Below are positions 36,131 to 48,259 of a stretch of DNA of 64,000 bases, piece after piece; positions within the stretch are counted from its first letter, which is position 1; each line of letters opens with the position of its first letter. The position numbers and the translations under genes are program-made. The stretch is from Latrodectus hesperus (Eukaryota; Arthropoda; Arachnida; Araneae; Theridiidae). Location of the stretch: the NCBI GenBank assembly GCA_037975125.1, contig CM075857.1, forward strand, positions 40,225,936 to 40,289,935. Direction: 5' to 3'. Under the pieces are notes generated by a model, which saw only the letters and a list, made by a program, of their open reading frames with translations, was not told the DNA's origin and ran no database searches.

Positions 36131-36534
36131 CCCTGAACGAAAACTATACTTTTTCAAAAAGCAGAAGAAATAAGTCATTATGTAATTTTTTATACTAAAA
36201 ATATTTACATTAATATTTATATTAAAATTTTTTTCTTTTTTATTAAATATTATATTAAATATCGTTTTTTTTTATTTCTCTAATTCTAGTGGTTACGCAT
36301 AGATGACAATTTTAATATGGAGGGAAAAAAACGCTTATATCCTTTCTTGAAGAAGGCAGAGTTCCGATCCAAAAACAACTTTACAGTGAATTCAAAAAAA
36401 ATCAGAGTTAATTATAGCTTAAATTAACTGCTAAATTTTTAGTCAAACTTTCGAAAAAATACAAAATCTATGTTTTAAGACAGTCAGTCACCTACCTTCT
36501 GATGTGCTTCCTTCCATCCCGTGTAGAATTAAGG

Positions 36535-36722
<188 letters not shown>

Positions 36723-36990
36723 TGGCGGCGTCAAGTCCATATGGCAAAATTATGAGAGACAATAATTTTCATCACCTATGTTAACCTATCTTTATATGGT
36801 ATATATAATAAATATTATTATAATATTATATTATTATATATATTCAAATATTATGTTGATTCGCTTGCTTGTATTTCCGCAGTGTGTGTGGTACTAGCTG
36901 CACCACGTAGCGCGTTCAAAAGCAACCGAACATAGGAAGTTTTGATGTGTACGCACTGCGCACTAATATAAAATCACTCTTTATATATGT

Positions 36991-37077
36991 ATGGGCTACT
37001 GGAGAAGCACAGCATGCTATAGCACAGAGGCAAGTGCAGCTATTTTTTCTGCATTTGGCATTCAGAATCATCCGAAG
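36991..37077 (+). CDS. Candidate first coding exon of an unknown gene (uncertain)
   Basis: A GC-richer, CpG-containing island starts near 36880 after an acceptor-like TATTTCCGCAG. Within it an ATG (36991) opens 29 codons ending AAG at a GT (37078) in phase 0. The next candidate exon (37624-37824) begins and ends in phase 0, so the two join without a stop. No domain is recognised. The region could equally be a promoter or the edge of an unrecognised element. Confidence 0.22.
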
Positions 37078-37623
37078 GTACCGTTTATTAAACGTTGTAT
37101 TAGAGCGGGGACTTACGTGCTGAAGCGCTTTTGGTGTTTTAACTGATTAACTGACCATTCGATTTTGCAAACGGTTAATGTTTAAATGTATATATATATA
37201 TATATTGTAAGATTTTATTTTCATGGAAAAAACGAAAAAAGTATTTCATCAATATAAAGGGAAATGTTTTAGTGTGTGAAAGTAATTTCTCGGTGGTGTT
37301 TTATATTTATAGCAATAATTCCCTGAAAAACAATTTTTTGTTAGATAAAAAAGAAACGAATTTTAACAGAACAGTCTACATTTTACCATTCATTGTGTCT
37401 TACAGACAGTAAATAAGTATTATCTGTAACACCATATCCCTGGTTTTGTTTTAAAAATTGTCAAGATGTTTTTAGCAGAATATATGATTTCCAAATGTTA
37501 AAAACAATTAATATTATTAATTGTGTATGTGGATTAATGAGTGGATAAAATTATATTTATTAATTTAATAAATATAATTTAATCCAATGACCGAACAAGA
37601 AACAGTTCGTTCTATTGTGCCAG

Positions 37624-37824
37624 CGTGCAGTGATATCCTCTGGAATAGACGTTCCGTTTATCGGCATCAATGAGCATCCTGATGAGGCACCGCCGCTGCG
37701 ACGGGCGCCGTGTTTGCTGAAAATAAAACTATTTCGTGGAAGCCCGAAGCGTTGCTTTTCCGCCGCCCATATGACACCCTGCAACACAAGACATAATTTT
37801 TGCTTCACTGCTAGAAGAACTCTC
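37624..37824 (+). CDS. Candidate internal exon of an unknown gene (uncertain)
   Basis: Sixty-seven codons, open throughout, lie between an acceptor-like TTCTATTGTGCCAG and a perfect donor GTAAGT (37825-37830). GC content is far above the surroundings. The peptide is basic with several Cys (RAPCLLK, KRCFSAAH, MTPCNTRHNFCF) and matches nothing I know. The minus strand is also open here: it has an acceptor-like TTTTCAG near 37720 and a peptide with two N-glycosylation sequons (NGT, NRT), so the coding strand is not settled. Confidence 0.28.
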
Positions 37825-38119
37825 GTAAGTTTATCTTTCTTATAGTTAAACCTCAACTACTCGTTGGTAAACATTTATTGTATTCTTTAAATTTATATTC
37901 ATAATAAATAAAACACATTTCAGAATGGAGAACTAAGATGTCTCAATAATAAAAGATTAATCTGAAAATCCATTTTCGAGACGTGTGAGATGTTGCTACA
38001 AAAAACGAAATGGTTAAATTAAGTAGACATGATTTTAGTAGACTGAATATTATTCTACTGCAAAACTTGAAGATTAAAGTACAACAATGTGTACGACATT
38101 TTCAAAAATCAATGTATGA

Positions 38120-38183
38120 AAAATTTAAATGATTAACCGGCTGTAGTGAATTGCAACTACAACCGGTTAATCATTTAAATTTT
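38120..38183. repeat. Palindrome, 28-bp arms with 8-base loop
   Basis: Arms 38120-38147 and 38156-38183 are inverted copies with one mismatch. The centre is GAATTGCA. It lies about 60-100 bp before the DUF4371 relic and could be part of that element, but no matching terminal repeat was found. Confidence 0.85.
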
Positions 38184-38239
38184 TTATGGTTAAGTTTTTA
38201 GAAATATGGTTAAGTTGTGTTGTGTTGGCCATGTTTACA

Positions 38240-39170
38240 TTTTGTTGTAATTAAAAATGATAATAATATTTTGACAAAACACAAGGATACATTGATTTAA
38301 ATCATCAACACGAAGCTGCAAAGAAACATGAAAAAACACAATCTTACATTAATGCCGTAATACTATTAAAAACACTTGGTACCTTCAGAATGGATTTAAT
38401 GTTAGATCAACAAAAGGCTTCATCGGTTGTTCAACACAAAATGAAAAAGTAACAAGAAATAGAAATATTCTCAAGAGATTAATAGATGTAGTTTGTTACT
38501 TAGCAAAACAAGAAGATGCATTTAGTGGAACCGATGAGAATATAAATTCCCTTAATCGAGGAAATTATATAGAAATCATTCATTGTCGTGTGCCAGTCAG
38601 GCTGGCAATATGGCACTTTTTCAACTGAACCACATTTTGGTGTGGAGTCCGACTTCCTCAGTACACACATGCCATAGGGACCCGTTTATAGGGTAGGCAA
38701 CCATTCACACCTATTTTATACAAAGAAAGGACAAAGACAAGATAGATAAAGAGAGAAAGTACATCCATGCCCGAACCGGGATTCGAACCCAGGACCTCCT
38801 ATTATATAGAATTAATAACTTTAAATTAGTAAATATGACGACCTTTTAGCAACCCATCTAAGAACTGCAACAGTGTATTTTCTGGAACCTCTAATAGAAT
38901 ACAAAATAATATTAGCATAGTAATTTCAGAAATTAGAAATGAGGTAAAAAAAAAACACTATGCGTTACTATTATCTGGATGAAATATCTGACATATCTCA
39001 CAAATCACAATTATCGGTTGTGCTACGATATATTAATAATTGTGGTGCACCAGTGGAAAGATTTTTGTTTTTTAAAGATGTTAGTGGTGATCGTTAAGCG
39101 GAAGCTTTGGGTAATGTTGTGCAAGAAACGATTATTTTAAATTTGCGATGTAAATTTTTTTTCACTGTTA
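38240..39170 (+). pseudogene. hAT-like transposase relic (DUF4371/ZMYM1-like), split by a SINE
   Basis: Pieces of one plus-strand protein are readable with frameshifts and stops. They include HEAAKKHEKTQSYINAVILL, an NRGNYIE motif interrupted by the SINE, then CNSVFSGTSNRIQNN. The last piece is DEISDISHKSQLSVVLRYIN running on to KDVSGDR and a stop. This order is that of DUF4371-containing ZMYM1-like transposases. The SINE duplicated codons of the NYIE motif, so the transposase was there first. Only an N-terminal to central part remains; no terminal repeats were found. Confidence 0.8.
38575..38800 (-). mobile_element. tRNA-derived SINE, 5'-truncated copy of the 17575 family
   Basis: Closely similar to 17575-17853 from the tail through the B box (38780-38789), but it stops before the A box, as in a 5'-truncated retroposition. 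An 11-bp duplication ATTATATAGAA flanks it (38564-38574 and 38801-38811). It lies inside the DUF4371 transposase relic. Confidence 0.88.
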
Positions 39171-42100
39171 AATATGAGATGTGTTCTATGACAAATATTT
39201 AAAATCACATAAAAATAGTTTTAATTTCTTATAATGTGCGATCTAATTTTCTGTTTTAATGCGATGAAAAAAGTTCTATTACAAGTATTTAATTTTTTAA
39301 TATGTCAAATAAATAATAAAAAATATTATGTGATGTATGATACTTTATATGAAAATATTACGATATCGATTAATCAAAATCTCAAAAATTTTAAAAAATA
39401 ATACAACTTATATTTTTCATAATTTTGCAAAAAAGCTTCAATATGAAAATTTCAAAGTTTATGAATTATAAATCTTAAAAGAAATTCTTTAAATAAATAA
39501 ATATTAATAACTAATAATAAATACTAATAAAATTAATAATAAATACTTTAAATAAAGAAGATTTTGTTTCCGCGCGAGTAAAAACTTAGAAATTAAAACT
39601 AAAATCTTTTAATGTATTTTATAGGATTCTTAAGAATTAAAAATATTATCAAGAGTTCTGTTATAAAAGGAAAATATTATCTAAAACTCTCTTTAAAAAA
39701 AACATAAGCTTTTTAATAAAGATTTAGATTTGCAGAAGCTTATCTCATTTCAAAGAAACGGATTCTTTTGTTTATTAGTCAGACGAAAGAGGCTTTTAAA
39801 TTCCACACATTTCTCACCAAGTCTGGTAAAAAGGAAGACTACCAGTTTTTTAATTTGAAATTCGTACAGATTTATTTTTTCAAGTTTTAATCTTCTCTAC
39901 TTTTTTATAAAAAAAAAACCGCTTATCTTTCGTGACCAGAAGTTCGTTTGTTTTCTTTTTATTTGTTTGTGTTTTATGTTTGTGTTCGCCTCCCCATAAA
40001 CAAAGATTCCCGGAAACTCTTGGACTTCTAATGAAAACTTAAAAAAAGACTTCTTATACTTGGTTTTCTTTACTTGGTTCTTGAAGATATTCACAATTAC
40101 TTAGATTACTTTTTAAAGTTTGAAAGGATAGAGGCAACTCTTTTTTTTTAAATGTCCATTAAATTAATTATGCAATAGTTCTAAAAAGTTTTAAGATTGA
40201 TTTTTCAAATTATTTCTTTTGCAAAACATTGACTTAAAACTAGTTAAGGAAACGTATTTATAATTAATTAGTTAATGATCAGTAAAATTATTGATGGAGT
40301 ATTCAGCCGATTTGTTTTTCCTTTTGTGCAAAAATGCATCCGCATATACCTCGAGTTGGCAATTGAATGGTAATGTAGTTTTCAGCTTAATAGTATCTGG
40401 GTTCAATTCCTACGAGGTGTTTTTATGCTTGGATAGTTCGAAAACTAATTTGAACGGTAGGTCTGGGTAGAATTAGTACTCTCATACAAAATGTGATCAT
40501 TGATTAATTGAACAAAAGCATGCTATGTTCATAATTCTCAGTAAATCGAGTGAAAGAAAATGTAGTTCTCTTTGATTCATTTAGAAAACCACCTTTTAAA
40601 ACTACTGAAACATAAGGTGCAGAAGCTATTCATAATAATTAATAAAAAAAATTTCAATTTAATAACTTTAACAGGAATGAACAACAATATACCATACTTT
40701 TTGTACCAAATTTAACAACCAAACAGTAAAAACTCATAAGTAATATTTCTCACTTGCTTATCTCAAACGTTTAAAACTTCTCTTTCATTAAGCGAAGATT
40801 CATGTAATGCAAATAAAGCAATTATCTTTCTTCAGCAGCTTCTTGAAATTACAAAAAAAAAGAAATCTTCCTCGGTCATATAGTATCGTATAACTTATGA
40901 GTTGACTGTAAAAACTACTTTTGAAATTCCTCCATTAACGTCAAAAGACAGTTCTCAATGAAATTTATGACCGTATTTCTCCTTGTTTGCATGCCTGAGA
41001 CCCGAGTCAATTAATTTCGTCTATTGGACTGCGAAAGATAATGGAGTTTCACTTCTTTTCTTAAAGGAAACGCTTTCTTGCTTTTTGTTACAAGATATCA
41101 TGTGCTTGAGCTTTTATGAATTGTGTTTCTTCGATGTATTTATGAAAGTTATTTTTAGTGGGAGAAAAAAATTATTTTAAAAAGTATAGATAGAAAAGTA
41201 ATATGATTTTCTTAACTAGAATCACTGTTTTAGTTAACTTTTTTTTTCTGAAAAAACTACATATTTCTTTTAAGATGTTAATTAACTGTAACTGTTCAAA
41301 TTTTTCATTTGTGAAACATTTGACACTACAATGTTTGGATACACTTTTTAATTAAATACTTTTTCTTCATATCTTGCCTTACTCTTCTGTTTTTTACATT
41401 AAATTTATTAAACACAATAAAATTGACTTCTGACTGTAAATCATTATCTAAAGGTTAATTTCTATAGGTGAATAAACGTTTATTTCTATGAAATTCAATT
41501 ATGTGCAGTTAAAAAATATTACACAAGATGTTGACTTATCAGTTTAAATAAATTCACATAATAAACTATTCTATAAGTATATTTCCTATAATTTAAGGAT
41601 ATTTTTATTTTAATTGATTTTAAATCAAGTAGAAATAAAATTCACAGCATATACTAAAAGTTTGTCAAGTTTCTCATGTAAAAAAATTATTGCAATTCTT
41701 TGGAAATATTTTATTTACTTAATTATGACATGTCAACTCTTGTTTTATTTAATGTATATATTTAAAATATCATTTTGCAATGTTTCTTTAGCTTTTTTTT
41801 CTGAAAACAATAATGAAAATTACGCAGATCAGAATCAACTATTAATGTATTAAATCTGTTTTTTCTACTTTCAACTTGTTCTACAACCAACCCAAGAAAT
41901 AAATCTTTATTTCAAATATAAAGTTGTTTCGTTAGGGAATTATTTTATTGATCTTCTGTTAGAAAGCGAGAATATAGGTGCAATGAGTGTAACCAAAACA
42001 GTTGATAGTGAAACGAACTCTGCTTTTCATGAAGTGAAGTACAGAACTCTATGCTCCCAAAATATCTTTTTTTGCTCTGTTCCCGTTTGCATTTTTGTGT

Positions 42101-42574
42101 AAGATTGTTTTTCGTGTTGTGCTCTGTTATTGAAAATGTTGAAATAAATAATTTCCTTAGATTCATTTCATTTTATTCCAAGAATGGTTGCAATCTTAGG
42201 CATGCAAATTTAGATGCTGAAATCGATGCTATCGATCTTTACTTACTATAAAAAAGGTACTAACATGAAATTCATTCAATTTTTTCAATTTTTAAAGACA
42301 ACTTTTCTGTTTTCCCGATGTCTTTTAAATCATTTTTTATTGCATTCATTCAAATACATAATTATAAATTGTTTTTACAAATTAAGAGGGATGACAGTAC
42401 TCCAGATGAGCAATAATTACCATAGCAACAGGATCAAATTCCACTCGGCAAGGCAGAGAAGAAAGAGAAAATGCATCAAGCAAGAACAAGGGGCATCTAT
42501 GTTCGAGGTGGATTACTTTCGCCTCTCTCTCTCTGCCTCCGCTCACGACATCTCAACCCCATTAGACTATTTCA
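39171..42574. other. AT-rich non-coding stretch
   Basis: No gene seen. A weak tRNA-like patch near 40360-40440 was not called. Confidence 0.45.
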
Positions 42575-43490
42575 GTTGTTGTTGTTTCTCATCTCCGTGG
42601 TCTAAATCAAGTCCATGAGTTCATTCATTCTGAAGAAATCCAGTACTAATAGGAAGTCTTGAACTAGGTCTTGCTTGATAAGTCCCAGACAAGATAAAAT
42701 GGGACCAGGGGAAGCTTGTGCAGAAAAGCACCTAAAGCAGATTTCGAAGTGCTAATTGCCTCCAACAGAAGTCATTGATGACAGTTGAATATTAATTAAA
42801 CAGGTAAAAGCAGTTTTATCTCATCTACTGCTGTCCCGAACCAATGAGCCGCCAGGGCACTTACTCTGATACTACGGGTGTACTGGCAGAACCGTCCAAG
42901 TGGCCTTATTCATTGCCTTGTATTTAGAAAAATAGCTGCATTTAAGTAAGAAGAGCGGCAGATGTTGTGACCTCGCCAGCACGAGCTCTAACCAAACTGT
43001 CCACAATTTCATTTCTGGCAACGCTGACATGGAACGGAATCCACTGGAAGTCGATCCGATGAGAAAGAGAAAATTGTTTTGGCTTCCTCAGGATGTTTGC
43101 ATCTGTACTATCTCTCACGTTATGTCAATCGGCTAAGTGCTGGGTGGCACTTCTACTATCCGAACAGATCCAAATATCTTTTAGCTGCGGTAGCAACATG
43201 ATGGAGTCCAAACCCTCTAGAATAGATTATTTCTTCTGAAACCACATGAAATAGTGTACAAGATGCTTGTGAACTGAGCTAAATATATCGTGGCAAGAAT
43301 CGTTACGGTCGTGGGCAAAATTGACACGACACCAGGAATTTTTGAAAGGGTACACCATTTGTTTTTTCGCTGATGTCAACTCTGCAACGATTTGAGCACT
43401 CACCTTGAACGATTAGGTCAGCATTTGGAGCACTCACAGTAAGTCTTCCATTTAACAATAAATCTAACTGGGTAACTTCGATATCGTTCA
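42575..43490 (-). pseudogene. Decayed LINE fragment: RNase H domain and C-terminus
   Basis: On the minus strand, around 42950-43180, the frame reads DIWICSDSRSATQHLAD, a stop, then HRIDFQWIPFHVSVARNEIV and a GEVTTSAALLT tail. This is the RNase H domain of an I/Jockey-like non-LTR retrotransposon polyprotein. Downstream come a WYQSKCPGGSL-like piece and the C-terminal CLGLIKQDLVQDF, ending at TAG 42602-42604. The element then ends in four AAC units (42575-42586). Stops and frameshifts show it is dead, and the reverse transcriptase part is absent (5' truncation). Confidence 0.8.
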
Positions 43491-46400
43491 TTCGCTTTCT
43501 TATTTCTTTCTAAGTTCAATATATTAAATGTTTCTAAGTTCTAGTTTATAGTTTTTACTAAAATAGTTTCCTTCTAAGTCCAAATTAGAATTCTTATATT
43601 CTTCTTTGCTACCTTCCATAGTCAAATATGATGCTTATCTTCCTATGAAATTATTGCTCGTCTGGATGGGTACTTTCAATCTTCTTAGTTTGTAATTACA
43701 ATTTAGAATCACCCAGTATATTTTTACGCCATCAACTAAGACAGAATATTTCCAAGTACCTTTTGATAAACACTATTCATATAATTTATATTCTTTCTAT
43801 AGGACACTTGCCTAAACAAAAGGTGACAAATGTTACCTTTTTGTTGTCATTAAATACAAATATTTTAGCTACTTTAATCTAGTAAATAAAGTAATTAAAA
43901 CATTATAGTATTTTAAAATTATTCATTATTCTTTTGGGGAGGAGAAATCTCCTGAAACAATCGATTAAACTTTTGAAACGTCAATAAAAGTAAGAATTTT
44001 TATCGAATAATTTTTTTTCTGATATTAAAGTCTGACGATTTTTACATGATTTATATAACTTGGATTATGTATCAAAATCTTAGGTCCATATTTTTTTACA
44101 AAAAAATATTTTTTATCAAATAATAAATTTAATATTTTTCTGTTTAGAAAATCTAATGTGTAGGCTTCAAACGATATAGATAACTTGCTTTCAAATACCA
44201 TTTTATATCAAAAACGATTTCAAATTATTGGAGACAGTAAATCGATTCTAACATTTTTATCAAAAAATTTTGGCTTTTTCAGTATGTTGAGTTATGACGA
44301 TTGAAGAATCATTTGAAAAAATATAGCTTCCATTTAATATATTGCCACTCTAGATAAATTCTAGAAAAAACGTATTGACCAATTCCATTGATTCCAAAAG
44401 CTCAAAGTATTACAGAAATGATAACTGATTGTGATATGTGGGTAGAGAAATACTCCATATTTTTTTCCACTAATTAATTAATTGTGAAGCGATTCATAGT
44501 TCCTTATTTTTATCATATTTTAAAAAGAACGGGACATCTAATAAAGAATATAACTTGTGTGTGTACTTAAAATTTCCTACAAACACTATTTATGATAAAA
44601 AAAAAATTTCTAAATATTCATTAGGACAAAACAAGCTAAATATTTAAGAATCTGTGTTACAGAGGAATTCTGCACACCGGCAGCGGCAAAAATATGGGCA
44701 ATTCCAAAAAACACAATTAAGTTTCTCTAGGTTTAACTGTCTAATAAATAATTGTTTTCCTAAATTTTTCGTTATTGTCATTCATTTCACAAATCCCTTA
44801 AAATTAAAAAATCAGGAAAGAAATTATTGTTTGAACTAAAATAAATAATAAAGATACTTTTACCGTGGAAAGGCAAACTGAGACTCTTCAGCTATTTTCT
44901 CTAAATTTTCAACCTAAGATTTACGTTCACGATCTAATCATTTTTATTTTTGACACAGTTAAATATTGTTGATACTGAGTGTCTCATTGTGATGCAAAAA
45001 ATGAAAAGCAGATCTCTCCTTTTTCAGTAAAAATATTATTGATATTGAACGAAATCATTACACAAATGAAAAAATAGCTGAAATTATTTTTTCCCGAAAT
45101 AAAATTACATAAATTATTTTTTCCCGAAATACAATTAATGGGCGGAATTATTTTTATCATTATCACCCACTACAATCCAACTGAAAAATAAGCGATTATT
45201 ATCACTTACTAAATGGTATGAACTCTACCATTTAAATTTTAAAGAAATTGTGGATTCGATTCTCCTTTGGACATGAATGTTTGTAACAGTTCAGATTCAT
45301 CCTTAAACTGCTTGATTTAGCCCTCGTATGCAAAAAACTGACCGTATAAACAAACTAAAACCACTACAGTCCTCAATCTGGTTATGACCAAATCCATTAT
45401 CTTCTCACCGCTAAAGGTTACTAGCTTTAAATCAATAACAAGAAAGAGAAGCAAAATGTCGATAGTCAGGTCGGATTTATTAACACAATAATGAACTTTG
45501 CCCACAATTATTTTGCAACTTATATGGGTATAGATATCCTGGATATCTATACCCATATAAGTTGCAACTAGGTACTTTATCCTTTTTCTATGTTGCACCA
45601 TATTTAATCTATATTGTATTTATTAGAAAGCTGTTATATATTTCTGTAATAATTAACTGCATTGAATATGGTATATGAAATTAATTTCTGTGTGTTTGTT
45701 TCTATAGAGTATTTCCCTTGAATACCTAGTAAAGGATATTTCGAAGAAAAGAGGATTCAAATTTGTTTTCTTCCTAATAAGTCTAAAAGTACCAAACAAC
45801 TTTAATGACACAGCAAATTATTTATTTTAGCAATTTCATTTACACTAGGAATTAGCCAATTTTTTTTATAAAATCACCTTTATAAGGGTGAGTCACTAGA
45901 GGTGGTTTAGTTTTTTATGCATGAGGATTAAATGGGAATGGTACAGTACCATTGAAAGAAAAAAACTTCCGCTTGCATTTTAATAGTCAACGGGATCACA
46001 ATTTTTTATTTCTCTATCCCAATAATAATAAGATTATTTTTTTTCATAAGTAATATTTCAAGAATTTAGAAATTCAAGGAAACTTTGACGCATTTTATCA
46101 GCTAGTACACTTTTAGTCCTTAGGGAAGTTTTATAAATCTTTAAAAAATTCATTGGAAAAAATAGGTGTTAGGTTTTACATAAAATTAAATTAAGGTATT
46201 GTGAGAAGATTGCTGGAGATTTTGTTTGAAACTAAAATCCAGCACCAGTTTTTCCCAAAATTTTCTAAGGTGTTATATCACTTCTGTAGAATATAGTGCT
46301 TAAAATTAATTTGGTATTGAATAAAAAATTTTTAATCCGATCTTATTAATTGCTCAAAATTATAAATGCTAAATGCTTAAGCATAATATGGCATTTTTCG

Positions 46401-46778
46401 TTTGCTAATTAGAATATAAAATAAATTTACTTTCACTTATACTTTACTTTACTTATTATTATATGTAAGAAATCGTATTTATTTTATTTACAATAAAAAT
46501 ATTTTTAAGATGATCTAGACAAGAAATATCAAAAATATTAATTTTAATAAATTTTTCCTTTTTTATGCATTTTTCCAAACTGTAAATTAAATTTAATCAT
46601 CGATCGACAGTTGCTTCTAATCACTGATAAGAAAGTAATACATATCGAAATTAGACAAATCCAAATACATTGTATTGTGGAGAGTACCCAATCAACCAAA
46701 AGTTTGCTAAAAATTTATAAATTCATAGAAAAAAAAAGGAAGAAATTATGGTAAAGCAGCACAAAATAGTTAAAAATG
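43491..46778. other. AT-rich non-coding stretch
   Basis: No gene seen. It contains the palindrome at 45513-45567 and a short direct duplication around 45080-45135 (AAATTATTTTTTCCCGAAAT twice). Confidence 0.45.
45513..45567. repeat. Perfect palindrome, 26-bp arms with 3-base spacer
   Basis: Arms 45513-45538 and 45542-45567 are perfect inverted copies around CTG. The arms begin TTGCAACTTATATGGG. Confidence 0.97.
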
Positions 46779-47516
46779 TCACCTGTAAAGGGCGCTAACA
46801 TACGAAATCTTCAGCAAAATTAGGCAAATTAATCTTACAATAAAAGACACGAGGAATTCACATTCGCTTTCAAAATGTAATCATCATTCGTTTGAGCGTT
46901 GTTGGTCAAGTTGTTCTATTTGAATGGAAAGTGAGCAACTGCTGCTTAACTAAAATTCCTCAAGGCGAAAGGACTGAAGACGAAGAATGGCTCCATATTG
47001 TTCTGGAAGCATATCTGGCTAGAAAACTGGTCCAGTAATCACTGACCATTACCATTCTTGCGTAACAAAATAGTGCCCACATTAAATTAAACATGTGTGT
47101 TATTAGTAATAAGCTTAATGCAGGATGGCGCTCCGGCACATTATATCAATCCAATAAAACGATTATTGAGTAGCTTTGGTAAAGACAGTGATCTGTCAAG
47201 AATGCAAGATTGCATGGCCCCTTTCGATTATCAACTTAAATCCGGCCTATTTCTGATTGCAAGGATACTAGATATTACTTGTTACTGTTGACCCCTTTCA
47301 ACACTGGCCCCGCTCAAACATTCTATCTATCGTGAAATTTCTGGAATTCATTCTGACATGTTGCCTTCAGCAGTAACAGATGTTGTGAATCGCCTTTATT
47401 GTGTCGTACAATGTTCTGGAGATCATGTTGAGCAAATGTTATCCCAAGAATAAATGAATGAAGCATACTGTTGCCCTGTTCATTATGTTTCGGATCATTA
47501 GCGCCTTCTATCGGTG
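46779..47516 (+). mobile_element. Decayed TIR transposon, DUF4817/mariner-like
   Basis: Imperfect inverted ends: left TCACCTGTAAAGGGCGCTAAC, right (reverse complement) TCACCGATAGAAGGCGCTAAT. Inside, the plus strand reads LMQDGAPAHYINPIKRLLSS, which resembles the QQDGAPxH block of the DDE transposases often annotated with DUF4817. After frameshifts it reads KHSIYREISGIHSDMLPSAV and ends GDHVEQMLSQE at a TAA. At 738 bp it is far shorter than a coding element and has lost the N-terminal part. Confidence 0.72.
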
Positions 47517-47919
47517 AATTTTTAAACTAAATATTTGTTTTCTGCTAAAAACAAAATCCGATTTCGTTGTGAGTTCTTTCTTGCAAATCGAATTTCTTTT
47601 TCATAATTTCATCCTTCCTTATGAATTTTAGTTCACCCGTTAAATACAGTCAACAGGAATCAATACACAACTAAGAAATTCAGATTGTGTGTAATATAAG
47701 AAGACAAATTGTGAGATCGGTTTATAAAACTATTTCAGTTATATCTATCAATACAAAGATTACGCTCCGTAGTAAATGATAAAACAACTTCAGTCTATTA
47801 TGTTCCAAAATACCGTACTAAATATGGCTCGATTACGTGAACATATAAATCACTAAAACGATATTTAATTAATAGGTTTCAACAAAAATGGAAGGATAGT
47901 ATAACTACTGGCCTCCTTT

Positions 47920-48010
47920 GTAAGTGTTTGAAAACAGATCAAACACTTACATTGCGGATGATCTTGTATATACGAGATACGCAGTTTCTCGTATATACAA
48001 GATCATCCGC
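47920..48010. repeat. Two adjacent perfect palindromes
   Basis: The first has 12-bp arms (47920-47931, 47939-47950) with a 7-base loop. The second has 24-bp arms (47954-47977, 47987-48010) with a 9-base loop. Only three bases separate them. Confidence 0.95.
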
Positions 48011-48259
48011 AAAAACTGCAGAAACAGAATATATATTTCTAAACCACAGCACATTTGCAACTCTAACACAGCACATTTGCAAGGACATAAGTAAGAACGA
48101 GCTTTTGGATTCTAGAAATAATTAAAATGTTTGTTTCTCATTATATCGCAACAATAAAAAACACAGTTTTGTTAAAGTAGCAAAGTTTAAGTCAAAAATT
48201 AGAAAAAAATGTTAAAGTAAGCTGCTGACCACCTAAATATGGACGCATATATATACACA

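Noticed and set aside
37560..37856. Minus-strand frame with two N-glycosylation sequons, considered as the N-terminal exon of the receptor at 7-19 kb
   Set aside because: No convincing donor follows it, no TM1 is nearby, and the plus strand has better splice signals here.
40360..40440. tRNA-like patch with GGGTTCAATTCC
   Set aside because: Only a B-box-like string is convincing; there is no cloverleaf, A box or target duplication.
45241..45265. GTGGATTCGATTCTCC, B-box-like
   Set aside because: An isolated match without any tRNA-like head.
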